From Granulicella pectinivorans (GTDB taxonomy: Bacteria > Acidobacteriota > Terriglobia > Terriglobales > Acidobacteriaceae), in the NCBI RefSeq assembly GCF_900114625.1, contig NZ_FOZL01000001.1:3720001-3784000 (forward strand): a stretch of 64,000 nucleotides of DNA, given 5' to 3'. The position numbers and the translations under genes were made by a program. This document shows positions 8,355 to 16,734 of the stretch, one piece after another; position 1 is the first letter of the stretch; every line of letters begins with the position of its first letter. The notes under the pieces are model-generated. The model saw nothing but the letters and a program-made list of their open reading frames with translations, searched no databases and was not told the DNA's origin.

Positions 8355-9245
8355 CTACAACATCGCCCGCTTCACCCCACCCAGCACCACGGGCCACGCC
8401 TTGCTCAGCGGATCGATCAGGTCGAAGTGATCCGCTCCCGGAATGATCGTCACCGTCACACGATCTCCCTGCCGGCGGGCCTGCTCCGCCCATCGTGCCG
8501 GCAACTCCGGCGGCATCTGCTGGTCATTACTCCCTTGCAGCAAGACCTGAGGCACCCCGAACGGAAGCAGCTCCCCCGGATTGCCCCCGCGATACCGGTC
8601 CGGCAACTGCTTCGGAGACCCGCCCATCAGCGTATAGACCTCCGTCTTGTCATGCGCAAACGTAAAGTACCCCGCCAGATCGCACGTCAACCGGAGATCC
8701 ACCGCACCGGCCAGCGAAACCACGCCACGCAATCCCACCAAAGGAACAATGCCTCCAACCGGGGAGTCATGCGGAACATGGTGTCTTCCCGCCAACCAGA
8801 ATGCCAGGTGCCCCCCAGCGGAATGTCCCATTGCCACCACCCGCTCCATGTCCAGCGGATAGCTCACCGCCAGTTCCCGGCAGAAGTCGAAACCTGCCGC
8901 TACATCCTGAAACGTAGTAGGCCACCCACCCCCCGTGTACCCCACACGCCGGTATTCAATCGACCAAACAGCATATCCCTGCTCCTTCAAAGCAGCGCAA
9001 AGGTGCCCTGCGTGCGCCAGGTCGTACTCCGACCGCCACCACCCACCATGGACAAACACCACCAACGGCACACGAACCCCGAAAGGTAGATTCTTCGGCA
9101 AAAAAAGGTCACCGAATTGCAGCGCACCGGTTCCATAGTGGATCCTGTGGTCCGCCTCCGGCGGAGTCCTCTCCAACACATTGGAAGTCTGCATGCTTAG
9201 AGAACGCGGGTCATTCCCAAACGGATGGCGCATTCGAAAAAGCAT
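8355..9245 (-). CDS. Alpha/beta hydrolase (BD-FAE/kynurenine-formamidase-like)
   Basis: This 296-residue hydrolase has an HGGWW oxyanion-hole motif near residue 70, the nucleophile elbow GHSAGG near 140, and DHFD near the C-terminus as the likely His of the triad. HGGWW plus GHSAGG is typical of formamidase-like and carbohydrate-esterase-like members. No signal peptide is obvious. Start is uncertain: ATG at 9243-9245 or the ATG 51 bases downstream; neither has a strong ribosome site. It precedes the flavin reductase gene by 21 bases on the same strand, so they may be co-transcribed. Kynurenine formamidase is one possibility, not shown. Confidence 0.8.
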   Translation of the reverse strand: MLFRMRHPFGNDPRSLSMQTSNVLERTPPEADHRIHYGTGALQFGDLFLPKNLPFGVRVPLVVFVHGGWWRSEYDLAHAGHLCAALKEQGYAVWSIEYRRVGYTGGGWPTTFQDVAAGFDFCRELAVSYPLDMERVVAMGHSAGGHLAFWLAGRHHVPHDSPVGGIVPLVGLRGVVSLAGAVDLRLTCDLAGYFTFAHDKTEVYTLMGGSPKQLPDRYRGGNPGELLPFGVPQVLLQGSNDQQMPPELPARWAEQARRQGDRVTVTIIPGADHFDLIDPLSKAWPVVLGGVKRAML

Positions 9246-9275
9246 TGAAAGGATGTGATGGGATGGAAACCCGAC

Positions 9276-9719
9276 CTACTGTTTTGTAGTCGTTCCCGCC
9301 GAAGAAGACTTCGCCGGATCCGGCGGAAGCGTGTAAATCACCTCACCCGGCCTGGTGTAGTGCAGCTCTTCCCGAGCCTGATGCTCGATCGCGTTGGGAT
9401 CGCTCTCCAGCCGCTGCGTATGATCCTTCAACTGCCCGTTCTCGCGCCGGAGGTCGTCCAGTTGCGCGCCCAGCCGCCGCGCCTCTTCCTTCTTCTGGCT
9501 ATAAACGATCAGCCCATTGTGCCCAAAAACAACGTGATACCCCATCGTCACGGCCAACACAGCCGCCGCTCCGGTAGCCAGCTTTGTCCGCTGCGCCCAA
9601 AGCTTGAGCGCAAGCCTGCTCAGCGTCTGAAACGACCGCCCACGCATCACCGAGTTTTCTTGGTGGTTCACAATCCCAGTACACTTCCCCCGCTCTTCAT
9701 CGTCAATCGGCAATAGCAT
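9276..9719 (-). CDS. FtsB/DivIC-like septum formation initiator
   Basis: This small bitopic protein has a cytoplasmic N-terminus, one membrane helix (KLATGAAAVLAVTMGYHVVFG), then a coiled coil (EEARRLGAQLDDLRRENGQL) and the family's ending, AREELHYTRPGEVIYTLP. The family bridges FtsL and FtsQ in the divisome and acts in the periplasm. As written it has 147 residues. An in-frame ATG at 9645-9647 would give 123 residues, closer to the usual length, so the first 24 residues are doubtful. The tail is a short Ser/Thr-rich stretch. Confidence 0.85.
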   Translation of the reverse strand: MLLPIDDEERGKCTGIVNHQENSVMRGRSFQTLSRLALKLWAQRTKLATGAAAVLAVTMGYHVVFGHNGLIVYSQKKEEARRLGAQLDDLRRENGQLKDHTQRLESDPNAIEHQAREELHYTRPGEVIYTLPPDPAKSSSAGTTTKQ

Positions 9720-9796
9720 CCGGGAATCAAGCTTCTACATGCCTGCGACGATTCCAGTGCAAGAACGCCCAGCACTTGGTATTCTTCTGTTTGCCG

Positions 9797-10303
9797 ATGG
9801 GAATTCTTTACGCCATCTCGATCCTGGCCTTCTCCGCTCTGCTGTGGGCCGCACTCTCCGTCGCTCGACACGTCCGGCTCAGCCAGCCCGTCGACGAAGC
9901 CCCGCTTCCCCCAGCCCGCAAACCATCAACCGGAGAGCGTCCCTTCCTGGAGCCCGAAAGCACGGCCCCTCCCTCCGCGCCCGCCCCGGCTCGTCCCTTT
10001 GAGTTCTTCGATCCCCGCGAGTTCAAGCTCCATCCCACCCAGAATCAAATCCAGACTCCGGTCCAGACGCGGCCTTTTATCTCTCCCGTCACGCCGCCGA
10101 CAGTCACCCCTGCAGTAGCAGGGGAACTCCAGACGCACGATCTCCCGATTCACGGGGTGCGCCGTCCGCCGCGCAAACCCGCACCTCCACGCGTCTCCGA
10201 CCGCTTGGACTGGGCTTACTTCAATAAGGATCTCGGCGATCTTAACGATCCCGAACCGGCCAACCGCGCCACTCCCAACCGGTCTAATATCAAACAGGCC
10301 TGA
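9797..10303 (+). CDS. Membrane-anchored proline-rich protein of unknown function
   Basis: This 168-residue protein has one N-terminal membrane helix (about residues 1-24) followed by a long proline-rich, probably disordered region and a short charged C-terminal segment (RLDWAYFNKDLGDLND). No enzyme motif is visible. ATG at 9797 was chosen; a TTG 21 bases upstream is in frame but has no better ribosome site. The gene is divergent from the FtsB/DivIC-like gene and 48 bases upstream of bioY on the same strand. It could be an envelope or division-related protein by position alone. Confidence 0.55.
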   Translation: MGILYAISILAFSALLWAALSVARHVRLSQPVDEAPLPPARKPSTGERPFLEPESTAPPSAPAPARPFEFFDPREFKLHPTQNQIQTPVQTRPFISPVTPPTVTPAVAGELQTHDLPIHGVRRPPRKPAPPRVSDRLDWAYFNKDLGDLNDPEPANRATPNRSNIKQA

Positions 10304-10351
10304 CCCGGCTATCCACCAAGCCAGATCCGGTGCCGCACTGAAAGGAACACC

Positions 10352-10966
10352 ATGAACTCCGCAGCCTCCCAGACCGTCGTCCTCTCGCCCGCCAAGCCAT
10401 TCCACGAGACCCTTGCGGGACAGGCCCTCCTCGCTGTTGCGGGCTCGGCCTTCGTTGCCGTCTGCGCGCGCCTTGCCGTTCCTCTTCCCTTCACGCCCGT
10501 ACCGCTCTCGCTCGTCACCTTCGGCGTCCTCCTTGTGGGACTCTCACTGGGCCCTGTCGTCGCCTTCTCTGCCATGGTCCTGTACCTCATCGAAGGAGCA
10601 TCCGGCCTGCCTGTCTTCAGCCCCGCCGGTCCCGGAGGCCTCCTGCAGCTCTTCGGCACCAATGGTGGATACCTCTTCTCCTATCCCCTCGCCGCGGCAG
10701 CAGCCGGAGCCATCGTCACCCTGGCCCGCAAGTCGCCCCGCGTGGATGCCTCTGCGACCCTCCGCTACGCCTCCGCTGCGGTCGCCGGAACCGTCGGCGC
10801 AGCCTTCTTCTTCCTCGTCGGAGCCACCTGGCTCGCCAGCTATCTTCACCTCTCCACCACCACCGCCATGCATATGGGCGTGGTCCCCTTCCTGCCCGGA
10901 GAAGTCATCAAGGTCGCCGCGGCCGCGGGTCTTTACTCCGCCGGTCGCACCCTTTCGCGCTCCTAA
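10352..10966 (+). CDS. bioY: Biotin transporter substrate-binding subunit BioY
   Basis: This 204-residue protein with about six membrane helices has the BioY signature: VPLPFTPVPLSLVTFGVLL early, then GPGGLLQLFGTNGGYLFSYPLAA in the middle and VVPFLPGEVIKVAAAA near the end. BioY is the S-component of the ECF biotin transporter and can act alone in some bacteria; no ECF ATPase or T-component gene is nearby. The start ATG has a good ribosome site (AAAGGAAC). Biotin import fits the biotin-dependent carboxylase genes accB and accC elsewhere in the window. No BirA operator is recognisable. Confidence 0.93.
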   Translation: MNSAASQTVVLSPAKPFHETLAGQALLAVAGSAFVAVCARLAVPLPFTPVPLSLVTFGVLLVGLSLGPVVAFSAMVLYLIEGASGLPVFSPAGPGGLLQLFGTNGGYLFSYPLAAAAAGAIVTLARKSPRVDASATLRYASAAVAGTVGAAFFFLVGATWLASYLHLSTTTAMHMGVVPFLPGEVIKVAAAAGLYSAGRTLSRS

Positions 10967-11046
10967 CGCATCTTTCCTAACCCGCGTCGAACGTCCGCGC
11001 CAAAACTGAACCAGCCTTCACCCAGAAATTCGAGAAAACAGTACCC

Positions 11047-11901
11047 ATGAGCACCCTGAACACTGAAATCCAAGAGATCAGCATCGCCCACAGCCCCGAC
11101 TCCGATGACGCCTTCATGTTCTATGGCCTCGCCACCGGCAAGGTCCGCGTCCCCGGCTACAAGTTCACCCACGTACTCACCGACATTGAAACGCTGAACC
11201 ACAAGGCCATCAACGAGGCATTCTACGACGTCACCGCCATCAGCTTTCACGCCTACCCCTACCTCCAGGACAACTACACCCTGATGGCCTGCGGTGGATC
11301 TGTCGGCGAGAACTATGGCCCCATGATCGTCGCACCACGGCGCATCACGCTCGAAGAGACCAAGAAGAAGACCCTGGCCGTCCCGGGCACGCTGACGACC
11401 GCCTACCTCGCTCTGAAGCTCTACTACCCCGACTACGAGACGGTCACGGTTCCCTTCGACCAGATCATCCCCGACGTCGTCGCAGGCAAGTACGATGCCG
11501 GCCTCATCATCCATGAGGGGCAACTCACCTACGCCAACGACGGCCTCGTCAAGCTCCTCGACCTGGGCGTCTGGTGGCGTGAGCAGACCGGTCTCCCCCT
11601 TCCCCTCGGCGGCAACGCCATACGCCGCAAGCTCGGCCAGGAGACCATGGAGATCACCACCAAGGCCCTGCACGACTCCATCCAACTCGCCCTCGACAAC
11701 CGTGAGCCGGCGCTTGCCTACGCGATGCAGTTCGCCCGCGACCTCGACACCGCAACAGCCAACCGCTTCGTCGGCATGTACGTCAACGAGCGCACGCTCA
11801 GCTACGGCGAAGACGGCCGAGAAGCCATCCGCAAGCTCCTCGACATGGGCTTTGAGAAGGGCATCATCCCTCACAAGGCAAACGTCGATTTCGTCGGATA
11901 A
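11047..11901 (+). CDS. mqnD: 1,4-dihydroxy-6-naphthoate synthase MqnD (futalosine menaquinone pathway)
   Basis: This 284-residue protein has the MqnD signature SPDSDDAFMFYGLATGKV near the N-terminus and the periplasmic-binding-protein-like fold of the family (YDVTAISFHAYPYL, then GPMIVAP, VPGTLTTAYLALKL). MqnD converts cyclic dehypoxanthine futalosine to 1,4-dihydroxy-6-naphthoate. Its presence means menaquinone is made by the futalosine route, not the classical Men route. The conserved His of HEGQLTYA is present. It lies downstream of bioY with an 80-base gap and upstream of the tRNA gene. Confidence 0.93.
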   Translation: MSTLNTEIQEISIAHSPDSDDAFMFYGLATGKVRVPGYKFTHVLTDIETLNHKAINEAFYDVTAISFHAYPYLQDNYTLMACGGSVGENYGPMIVAPRRITLEETKKKTLAVPGTLTTAYLALKLYYPDYETVTVPFDQIIPDVVAGKYDAGLIIHEGQLTYANDGLVKLLDLGVWWREQTGLPLPLGGNAIRRKLGQETMEITTKALHDSIQLALDNREPALAYAMQFARDLDTATANRFVGMYVNERTLSYGEDGREAIRKLLDMGFEKGIIPHKANVDFVG

Positions 11902-12023
11902 ATCCACAGGAAACACTCGTCCGGGCTTCATAAATCAGGGCGAGTGTGATAACTTTGAAAAAGTGCGTTGGACGAGTGCAGCGAGGCAATGAAGCAAGCC
12001 GGCTACCTCAAAAAACCCAAAAT

Positions 12024-12099
12024 GGACGCGTAGCTCAGTTGGTAGAGCATTCGACTCTTAATCGACTGGTCGTAGGTTCGATCCCTACCGCGTCCACCA
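12024..12099 (+). tRNA. tRNA-Lys (anticodon CTT)
   Basis: The cloverleaf folds fully: acceptor stem GGACGCG with CGCGTCC, D-stem GCTC/GAGC, anticodon loop CTCTTAA (anticodon CTT), T-stem GTAGG/CCTAC with loop TTCGATC. Discriminator A and the CCA end are encoded. The outermost anticodon-stem pair (27-43) is a T-C mismatch; the other four pairs are standard. Confidence 0.97.
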
Positions 12100-12124
12100 T
12101 CAAATCTGTTTCACCTGTTGCACG

Positions 12125-12157
12125 AAAGTCCCAGCCCACCGCTGGGACTTTCCTTTT
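12125..12157 (+). terminator. Rho-independent terminator after tRNA-Lys
   Basis: AAAGTCCCAGC pairs perfectly with GCTGGGACTTT over 11 bp across a CCACC loop, followed by TCCTTTT. It lies 26 bases after the tRNA CCA end. Confidence 0.85.
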
Positions 12158-12243
12158 GCGTCAGCATCACGGTCTGGCCCCATTGCGGTTCGCCCGCGGA
12201 CAATGTGACCAAAGGGTGTCCAAAACATAAAATTCTGCTTTTC

Positions 12244-12300
12244 TTGATCTTGATCAACGCCGATCAATTCCACAGCGCTTAAGGTTGTGATCATAATCAC
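12244..12300. promoter_or_regulatory. Cluster of GATC-centred palindromes upstream of the RHH gene
   Basis: The region upstream of the ribbon-helix-helix gene has TTGATC followed directly by TTGATCAA (12244-12257), then CGATCAATT, and the hairpin GTGATCATAATCAC (12287-12300). Short spaced palindromes are what ribbon-helix-helix repressors bind, so this is a candidate autoregulatory operator. It is a sequence observation only. Confidence 0.35.
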
Positions 12301-12370
12301 AGCGGACGGAACTCAGTTCCATCTATTCAAATATCGCTTCCACCCCTGAGCAATCCAAGAGCGAGGCAAC

Positions 12371-12646
12371 ATGAACGACATGATCAAGCGTAAGCAAAGC
12401 TTCCTTCTCCGCCTTCCCCTCTCCGTCCGGGAGCAGGCCATGAAACTGGCATTGGAAGAAGGCACATCTCTCAACTTTTTCATCAGCATGGCAGTATCGG
12501 AGAAGATCACACAACTCGAGATCCGGCGTGAGGCCTCGCAGCGGCTTGCAGCCGTTCGGCCACAGCCAAGGCAAAGCTACCCCTCCAGCATGCCCCTTGG
12601 CCCTGCGCGGCGCATGGCAGAACCTCCAAAGCCGATGTATGGGTGA
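12371..12646 (+). CDS. Orphan ribbon-helix-helix DNA-binding protein (antitoxin-like)
   Basis: This 91-residue protein begins KRKQSFLLRLPLSVREQAMK, then a helix-turn-helix-like LALEEGTSLNFFISMAVSEK, matching the strand-helix-helix fold of Arc/MetJ/CopG regulators and HicB-type C-terminal domains. The C-terminal 35 residues are Pro/Arg-rich and probably disordered. Such proteins are often antitoxins, but no small toxin gene is adjacent on either side: upstream are a terminator and tRNA, downstream a terminator and a convergent gene. It may be a stand-alone regulator. The ribosome site GCGAGG precedes the start ATG. Confidence 0.75.
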   Translation: MNDMIKRKQSFLLRLPLSVREQAMKLALEEGTSLNFFISMAVSEKITQLEIRREASQRLAAVRPQPRQSYPSSMPLGPARRMAEPPKPMYG

Positions 12647-12666
12647 TCCATCGGCCGTCAAAAGCA

Positions 12667-12695
12667 AAGGCAGAATCCAGAAGATTCTGCCTTTG
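12667..12695. terminator. Bidirectional terminator between the RHH gene and the barrel-protein gene
   Basis: AAAGGCAGAATC pairs with GATTCTGCCTTT over 12 bp with a CAGAA loop, 20 bases after the stop of the ribbon-helix-helix gene. The A-rich left flank gives a T-tract when read on the minus strand, so it can serve both convergent genes. Confidence 0.75.
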
Positions 12696-12795
12696 TCCTT
12701 GGCTTGATTGCGTGGCACCCGCACAACCGGTAGAAACTCCTCGTCACAGTCTGCATGGACAGACAGAGGTCCCCAACGGAGAAAACAACGCCAGA

Positions 12796-14511
12796 TTAGA
12801 AGGTGTAAGAGAGCCCAGCCTGAATGACCCTGGGAGACTGCGCCAGAAACACCGTACGACCATCCTTCGAGATCAGCGGCTGGTATCCCTGCTCCAGAAG
12901 GTTCGTCACATCGACCACTGCATTCAGCCCAGTCGGGAGCACTCCCCCGAACCGCAGCGGCTGCGACAGGTAGAAGCTCAGGAAGCTCTGGTCGCTGAAC
13001 GGAGCGTACGCATCCACCGAAGTCACCATGCTCCGTGGCTGCCACCGGTACGCAGCCCGTATTTTAGTCCCTGTGCCCGCCACACGCCCCTTCAGAGCAA
13101 TGGTGGCCGTCTGCCCCTGCCGAACACGCATGCCTTCGCTGGCCGCCTGTAGGGTCGTGGCGCAGTCCCGTGTAGACAAGGCTGCACCTGAACTGGCCGC
13201 AAACGCCACGGAAAGCCCTTGCGTGATCGGCTCCGAAATCGTCACCCTCACACCCTGGGCCGAATACGCGTTGCTCAACAGGCGGAAGCTGTCGGTCATC
13301 GTATCGATCAGAAGCCCCTGCACCCCAGGCCTCTGCAGATCGTCGGGGCTCAGAATCCCCGTACCGGCGATCCCCGCGTTATGGATCGCGTCATGGTAAA
13401 AAGCCACCTGCACCAGCCCCCGGCCGTCCGTCCTGCTGATCGCGAACTCGTTGTGCATTCCCTTCTCGATCGCCAGCCGCCCGTTCGCCATCGCAGCCAC
13501 GGGAGTCTCTCCCTGCAGCGCATCGAGCGCCTCATACGATTGCAACTCCCGCGACGTCGCCATCCTGTATCCGACAGACCAGTTCTCGACCGGGTGAACG
13601 GTCATGCGCATAAACGGCATCGTCGCCATCCCCACACCCGAGACGCGAATCGCCGTGACCGACGAGCCATACTCCACATCCAGCAGGTCGCCCAGCTTCG
13701 TCTTCTGCGCCGTAGCAAGCCGGATCGAGCCCAGCCCCGCAGCCCCCCCGGTGCTGCGCATCTCCGGATGAGACTGGACGTTCATCACCACCCGCGCCGC
13801 GCCGTCGAAGCCGATCTTCCGCTCGTATCCCGCATCGAAATCCGCCGTCGGAGCCCGGCCCGTCGCACTCAGCTCGCTCCCCAGATCGCCCCGCAACACG
13901 ATATCTGAACCATCTTCGAAAGCCGTATCGACAGAGAACTTGTGATGCACCCCGCCGAGCCCAAAACCACCGTCCCCGCTCGTCACTGCAGCGCTCACAT
14001 GCTGCGCCGGCTTGTGAGCCTCGGTCGCCGAAGAGGAAACGACAAGAATCTGACCGTCATCATCGATCATGCGCAGAATCGGCCGGTTCGCCGCCGATCG
14101 CAGCGTCCACTTCCAATCGTCGGAAGGCTCATCCGCCCGCCTGCGCTCTGCAGGCAGCCAACTCGTCGATTGAAAGACCGTACTTAGCGTCAGGTCAACG
14201 ACCGCCCGCGCTCCAACTGGCAGGCGCAGGTTACTGCGAATCGCCGGAGTAAATAAGGCAAGCGTTGCCCTCACCTGATAACGCCCAGGCAGCAGATTCT
14301 CCACACGGTAATGTCCGCTTAAATCGGTATAGGCCGTCCGCACCAGCGTAGCGTCGGATCCCAGAATTTGGACCAGCGCCCCCATCTGCGCCACACCCTG
14401 CGCATCCCGCACCACACCCGAGACGGCGGCGTCTGAGCTCGCAGCCCAGCCCGATCCCGCTGTCATCCACAGCAGTGCGGCCACAACGAATTCAATCCGG
14501 ATCTTATGCAC
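12796..14511 (-). CDS. Outer-membrane barrel protein with carboxypeptidase-regulatory domain, no plug
   Basis: This 571-residue protein starts with a signal peptide (residues 1-25, ending GSGWAAS) followed by a carboxypeptidase-regulatory-like beta sandwich (SGVVRDAQGVAQMGALVQIL to VDLTL, about 30-110). The rest has alternating strands of a beta barrel and ends in SYTF, with a terminal aromatic residue as recognised by the BAM machine. Terriglobia have many TonB-dependent proteins of about 1000 residues with this N-terminal domain; here no plug domain is recognisable and the length is about half. GTG at 14509-14511 was chosen because it directly precedes the signal peptide. The ligand is unknown. 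Confidence 0.7.
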   Translation of the reverse strand: MHKIRIEFVVAALLWMTAGSGWAASSDAAVSGVVRDAQGVAQMGALVQILGSDATLVRTAYTDLSGHYRVENLLPGRYQVRATLALFTPAIRSNLRLPVGARAVVDLTLSTVFQSTSWLPAERRRADEPSDDWKWTLRSAANRPILRMIDDDGQILVVSSSATEAHKPAQHVSAAVTSGDGGFGLGGVHHKFSVDTAFEDGSDIVLRGDLGSELSATGRAPTADFDAGYERKIGFDGAARVVMNVQSHPEMRSTGGAAGLGSIRLATAQKTKLGDLLDVEYGSSVTAIRVSGVGMATMPFMRMTVHPVENWSVGYRMATSRELQSYEALDALQGETPVAAMANGRLAIEKGMHNEFAISRTDGRGLVQVAFYHDAIHNAGIAGTGILSPDDLQRPGVQGLLIDTMTDSFRLLSNAYSAQGVRVTISEPITQGLSVAFAASSGAALSTRDCATTLQAASEGMRVRQGQTATIALKGRVAGTGTKIRAAYRWQPRSMVTSVDAYAPFSDQSFLSFYLSQPLRFGGVLPTGLNAVVDVTNLLEQGYQPLISKDGRTVFLAQSPRVIQAGLSYTF

Positions 14512-14700
14512 AGTCAGGCACCGAAGGCGTCGTACCGGCCCACTCCAGAAATCTCTCCGAAGCCCCAAGCAGGGTTTCACGGAAGAGGTTTTGCCTGCCC
14601 AGCGGCCGCTTATCGCCATACCATCCGCGCTCGCTCACCGCATCTTCGTTCAGTCAGGGGAGACACCCACAATAACAGGCGGCTCCCCTGCTGAAAAGTT

Positions 14701-16443
14701 CTAATCGACAATAAATGGAGCCGATTCTGCAATCTGCTGCTTCGACACTCCATCATTGACCTTGATGCTCACCTGGTACTTGCCCGGTTGCAGGCTCGCC
14801 AGAGGCATGCTCTTCTCGATCGTCAACTGATCCGCGTTCGGACTCAGCTTGTTCGTCAACTCCTGGCTCACGACGATGGCCTTGTTGGTCGCCATATCCG
14901 TGATCTCGTAGTTGACCGTCGCACCGTTCTGCTTGCTCTTCTCATCGATGCCCAGGTTATACACCTGCATCCAGAAGTTCAGACTCTGTCCGCGATGGAA
15001 CGTCACCGGAGCCGCAATCGCATTCGGAACCCGCGGCCGGATCTTCGTATCTCCGATGACGAAGTTACCCGCACCGATATCCCGCGAAGGAACCCGTTCC
15101 ATCTGATCGGCCAGGATCAGCGACGAAGCGGCTAGATGATCGTCATCGTACTTCGGAACGTTCACACTCCGGCGCCACGTACCAATGTGGTCCGGATTGT
15201 TCACATCCTTGATCACGATGTCGATCTTGTACAGCCCCGGGCGCAGCGGCAGTGCCTTCCAGTACACCGACATGTCGTTCTGCTTGCGAGCCAACAGCTC
15301 GCTCGGCACCTGCACGCCTACCGACTCTTCAAACGTCTGCACCACCTTGTGGTTCAGGTTCGACACGCGGCCAAGGATGTTGACGGTGCCCATCGCCACG
15401 CCGTCCTTGTTGCTGAAGGTAATGTCCTTGTTGCGAATCTGCAGCGTCAGCGGCACCAGTACCGTCTCGTTCGTCACGCGGACGTAGTCCGTGCGCACAT
15501 CGAACAGGAACGGAGGCCCGGTCAGAATCTTTCCGGTCGCCATGAACGCCTCGAGATCCTTGAACTTGATCGGCGGGGGAGCCATCAGCTTCGCGTACCG
15601 GTCCAACCGGTCGAACTGCTTGCTCTGGTTTCCTTCCGTGCCCGGTCCCTTGCCCAATTGCTCCAGGCCACCGCTCGAGAAACGATCCGCCTTGGTCGAC
15701 TGCCCCATCTGCTCGGACATCGTTGCGCCCGCGCCCGGAACGTTCTTCAGAGCATCCTTCTCCGACCGGTCGATCGTCGCGTGGTAGTCGCCGCACATGC
15801 AGGAGTCCACAAACTCAATGTCAATGTTGTCGCCGATACCCTCGATATAGCGGTAGTGCCAGATCTCGAACGGGAACGTCGACGTCGATCCGCCGCCCTC
15901 ATCCATCGGACGCTCATATTGTCCGCCGCTCGGGTGCGAATCGATGTTATCCGGCTTGCCGTATGCGATATAGATATGTCCGCGATCCGTGCGCCAGCCC
16001 GGCTTACCTGCGGCAAAGTGCTCGTCGGCGTACGCGATGCGCTGATAATGCTGCTCGCGATACTCGTTCTCAGGCGAATCCGGGTTCGGGTTTCTCCGCA
16101 GCCAGAACTGCTCGATGAACTGGTCACGCTCCTCATCGTTCGAGAGCTGCTTGAATGCCGCCAGCTCCTCGTCCGAGATAATCCAGCGGACGTCTTCGTC
16201 AACCCACTTCTTGTAACCGCCCTTCAACTCAGCCTTCAGGCTCTTCTGCTGCTCGAACCGCTTCTTATCCGAGATGCGGGTCTTCAGCGGGTCGGGGTGC
16301 TCTACCACCACCGGACCCTTCGCGACGCCATTCGCGGGAGGCGGCGTCGTCGTAGCGTCCTGGCCAAGCGCAGACACCGCAGCAAAGCTCAAAAACGGGA
16401 GGAGCAGGAACGAATAAAACTGGGGACGTACTGAAATTCTCAT
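14701..16443 (-). CDS. GWxTD domain-containing secreted protein
   Basis: This 580-residue protein has a signal peptide (ending SAVSALGQ after a hydrophobic stretch) and the domain motif KPGWRTDRGHIYIAYGKPD near residue 165. Upstream of it are DEDVRWIISDEE and QFIEQFWLRRNPNP, also typical of the family. The C-terminal half is beta-rich with repeated immunoglobulin-like segments. The family is almost limited to Acidobacteriota and relatives; its function is not established. ATG at 16441-16443 was chosen because the signal peptide follows at once. It lies upstream of the barrel gene on the same strand, separated by 189 bases, and is divergent from the efflux adaptor gene. Confidence 0.87.
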   Translation of the reverse strand: MRISVRPQFYSFLLLPFLSFAAVSALGQDATTTPPPANGVAKGPVVVEHPDPLKTRISDKKRFEQQKSLKAELKGGYKKWVDEDVRWIISDEELAAFKQLSNDEERDQFIEQFWLRRNPNPDSPENEYREQHYQRIAYADEHFAAGKPGWRTDRGHIYIAYGKPDNIDSHPSGGQYERPMDEGGGSTSTFPFEIWHYRYIEGIGDNIDIEFVDSCMCGDYHATIDRSEKDALKNVPGAGATMSEQMGQSTKADRFSSGGLEQLGKGPGTEGNQSKQFDRLDRYAKLMAPPPIKFKDLEAFMATGKILTGPPFLFDVRTDYVRVTNETVLVPLTLQIRNKDITFSNKDGVAMGTVNILGRVSNLNHKVVQTFEESVGVQVPSELLARKQNDMSVYWKALPLRPGLYKIDIVIKDVNNPDHIGTWRRSVNVPKYDDDHLAASSLILADQMERVPSRDIGAGNFVIGDTKIRPRVPNAIAAPVTFHRGQSLNFWMQVYNLGIDEKSKQNGATVNYEITDMATNKAIVVSQELTNKLSPNADQLTIEKSMPLASLQPGKYQVSIKVNDGVSKQQIAESAPFIVD

Positions 16444-16734
16444 AGTGGCCGCGATGCTCCAGAGTGCAACCTTGATTGTAGTGGGCAAGCAACCCGAAGA
16501 CAAGAACTGGAATCCACGAAGCGCATCTGCCCTGATATCATTCTGCCAAACCAACGGATACGTGTAGGACCGCATTTCGCGCGAAACGAAAGCGGCCCAA
16601 ACATAAAAAAGAGCGGTCGCGCCCCGAAAAGCGTCCAACACCGGGAACCCGAAGACAATGCCTTGCGTACCCGTTGCTGACAGCGATCCAACCTGCACCC
16701 CTTATCCGACCCGAGAATCGAAAAGAAAAGGCTC

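Noticed and set aside
11915..11950. Terminator after mqnD formed by ACACTCG and CGAGTGT
   Set aside because: The arms are only 7-8 bases with a long loop and no T-tract.
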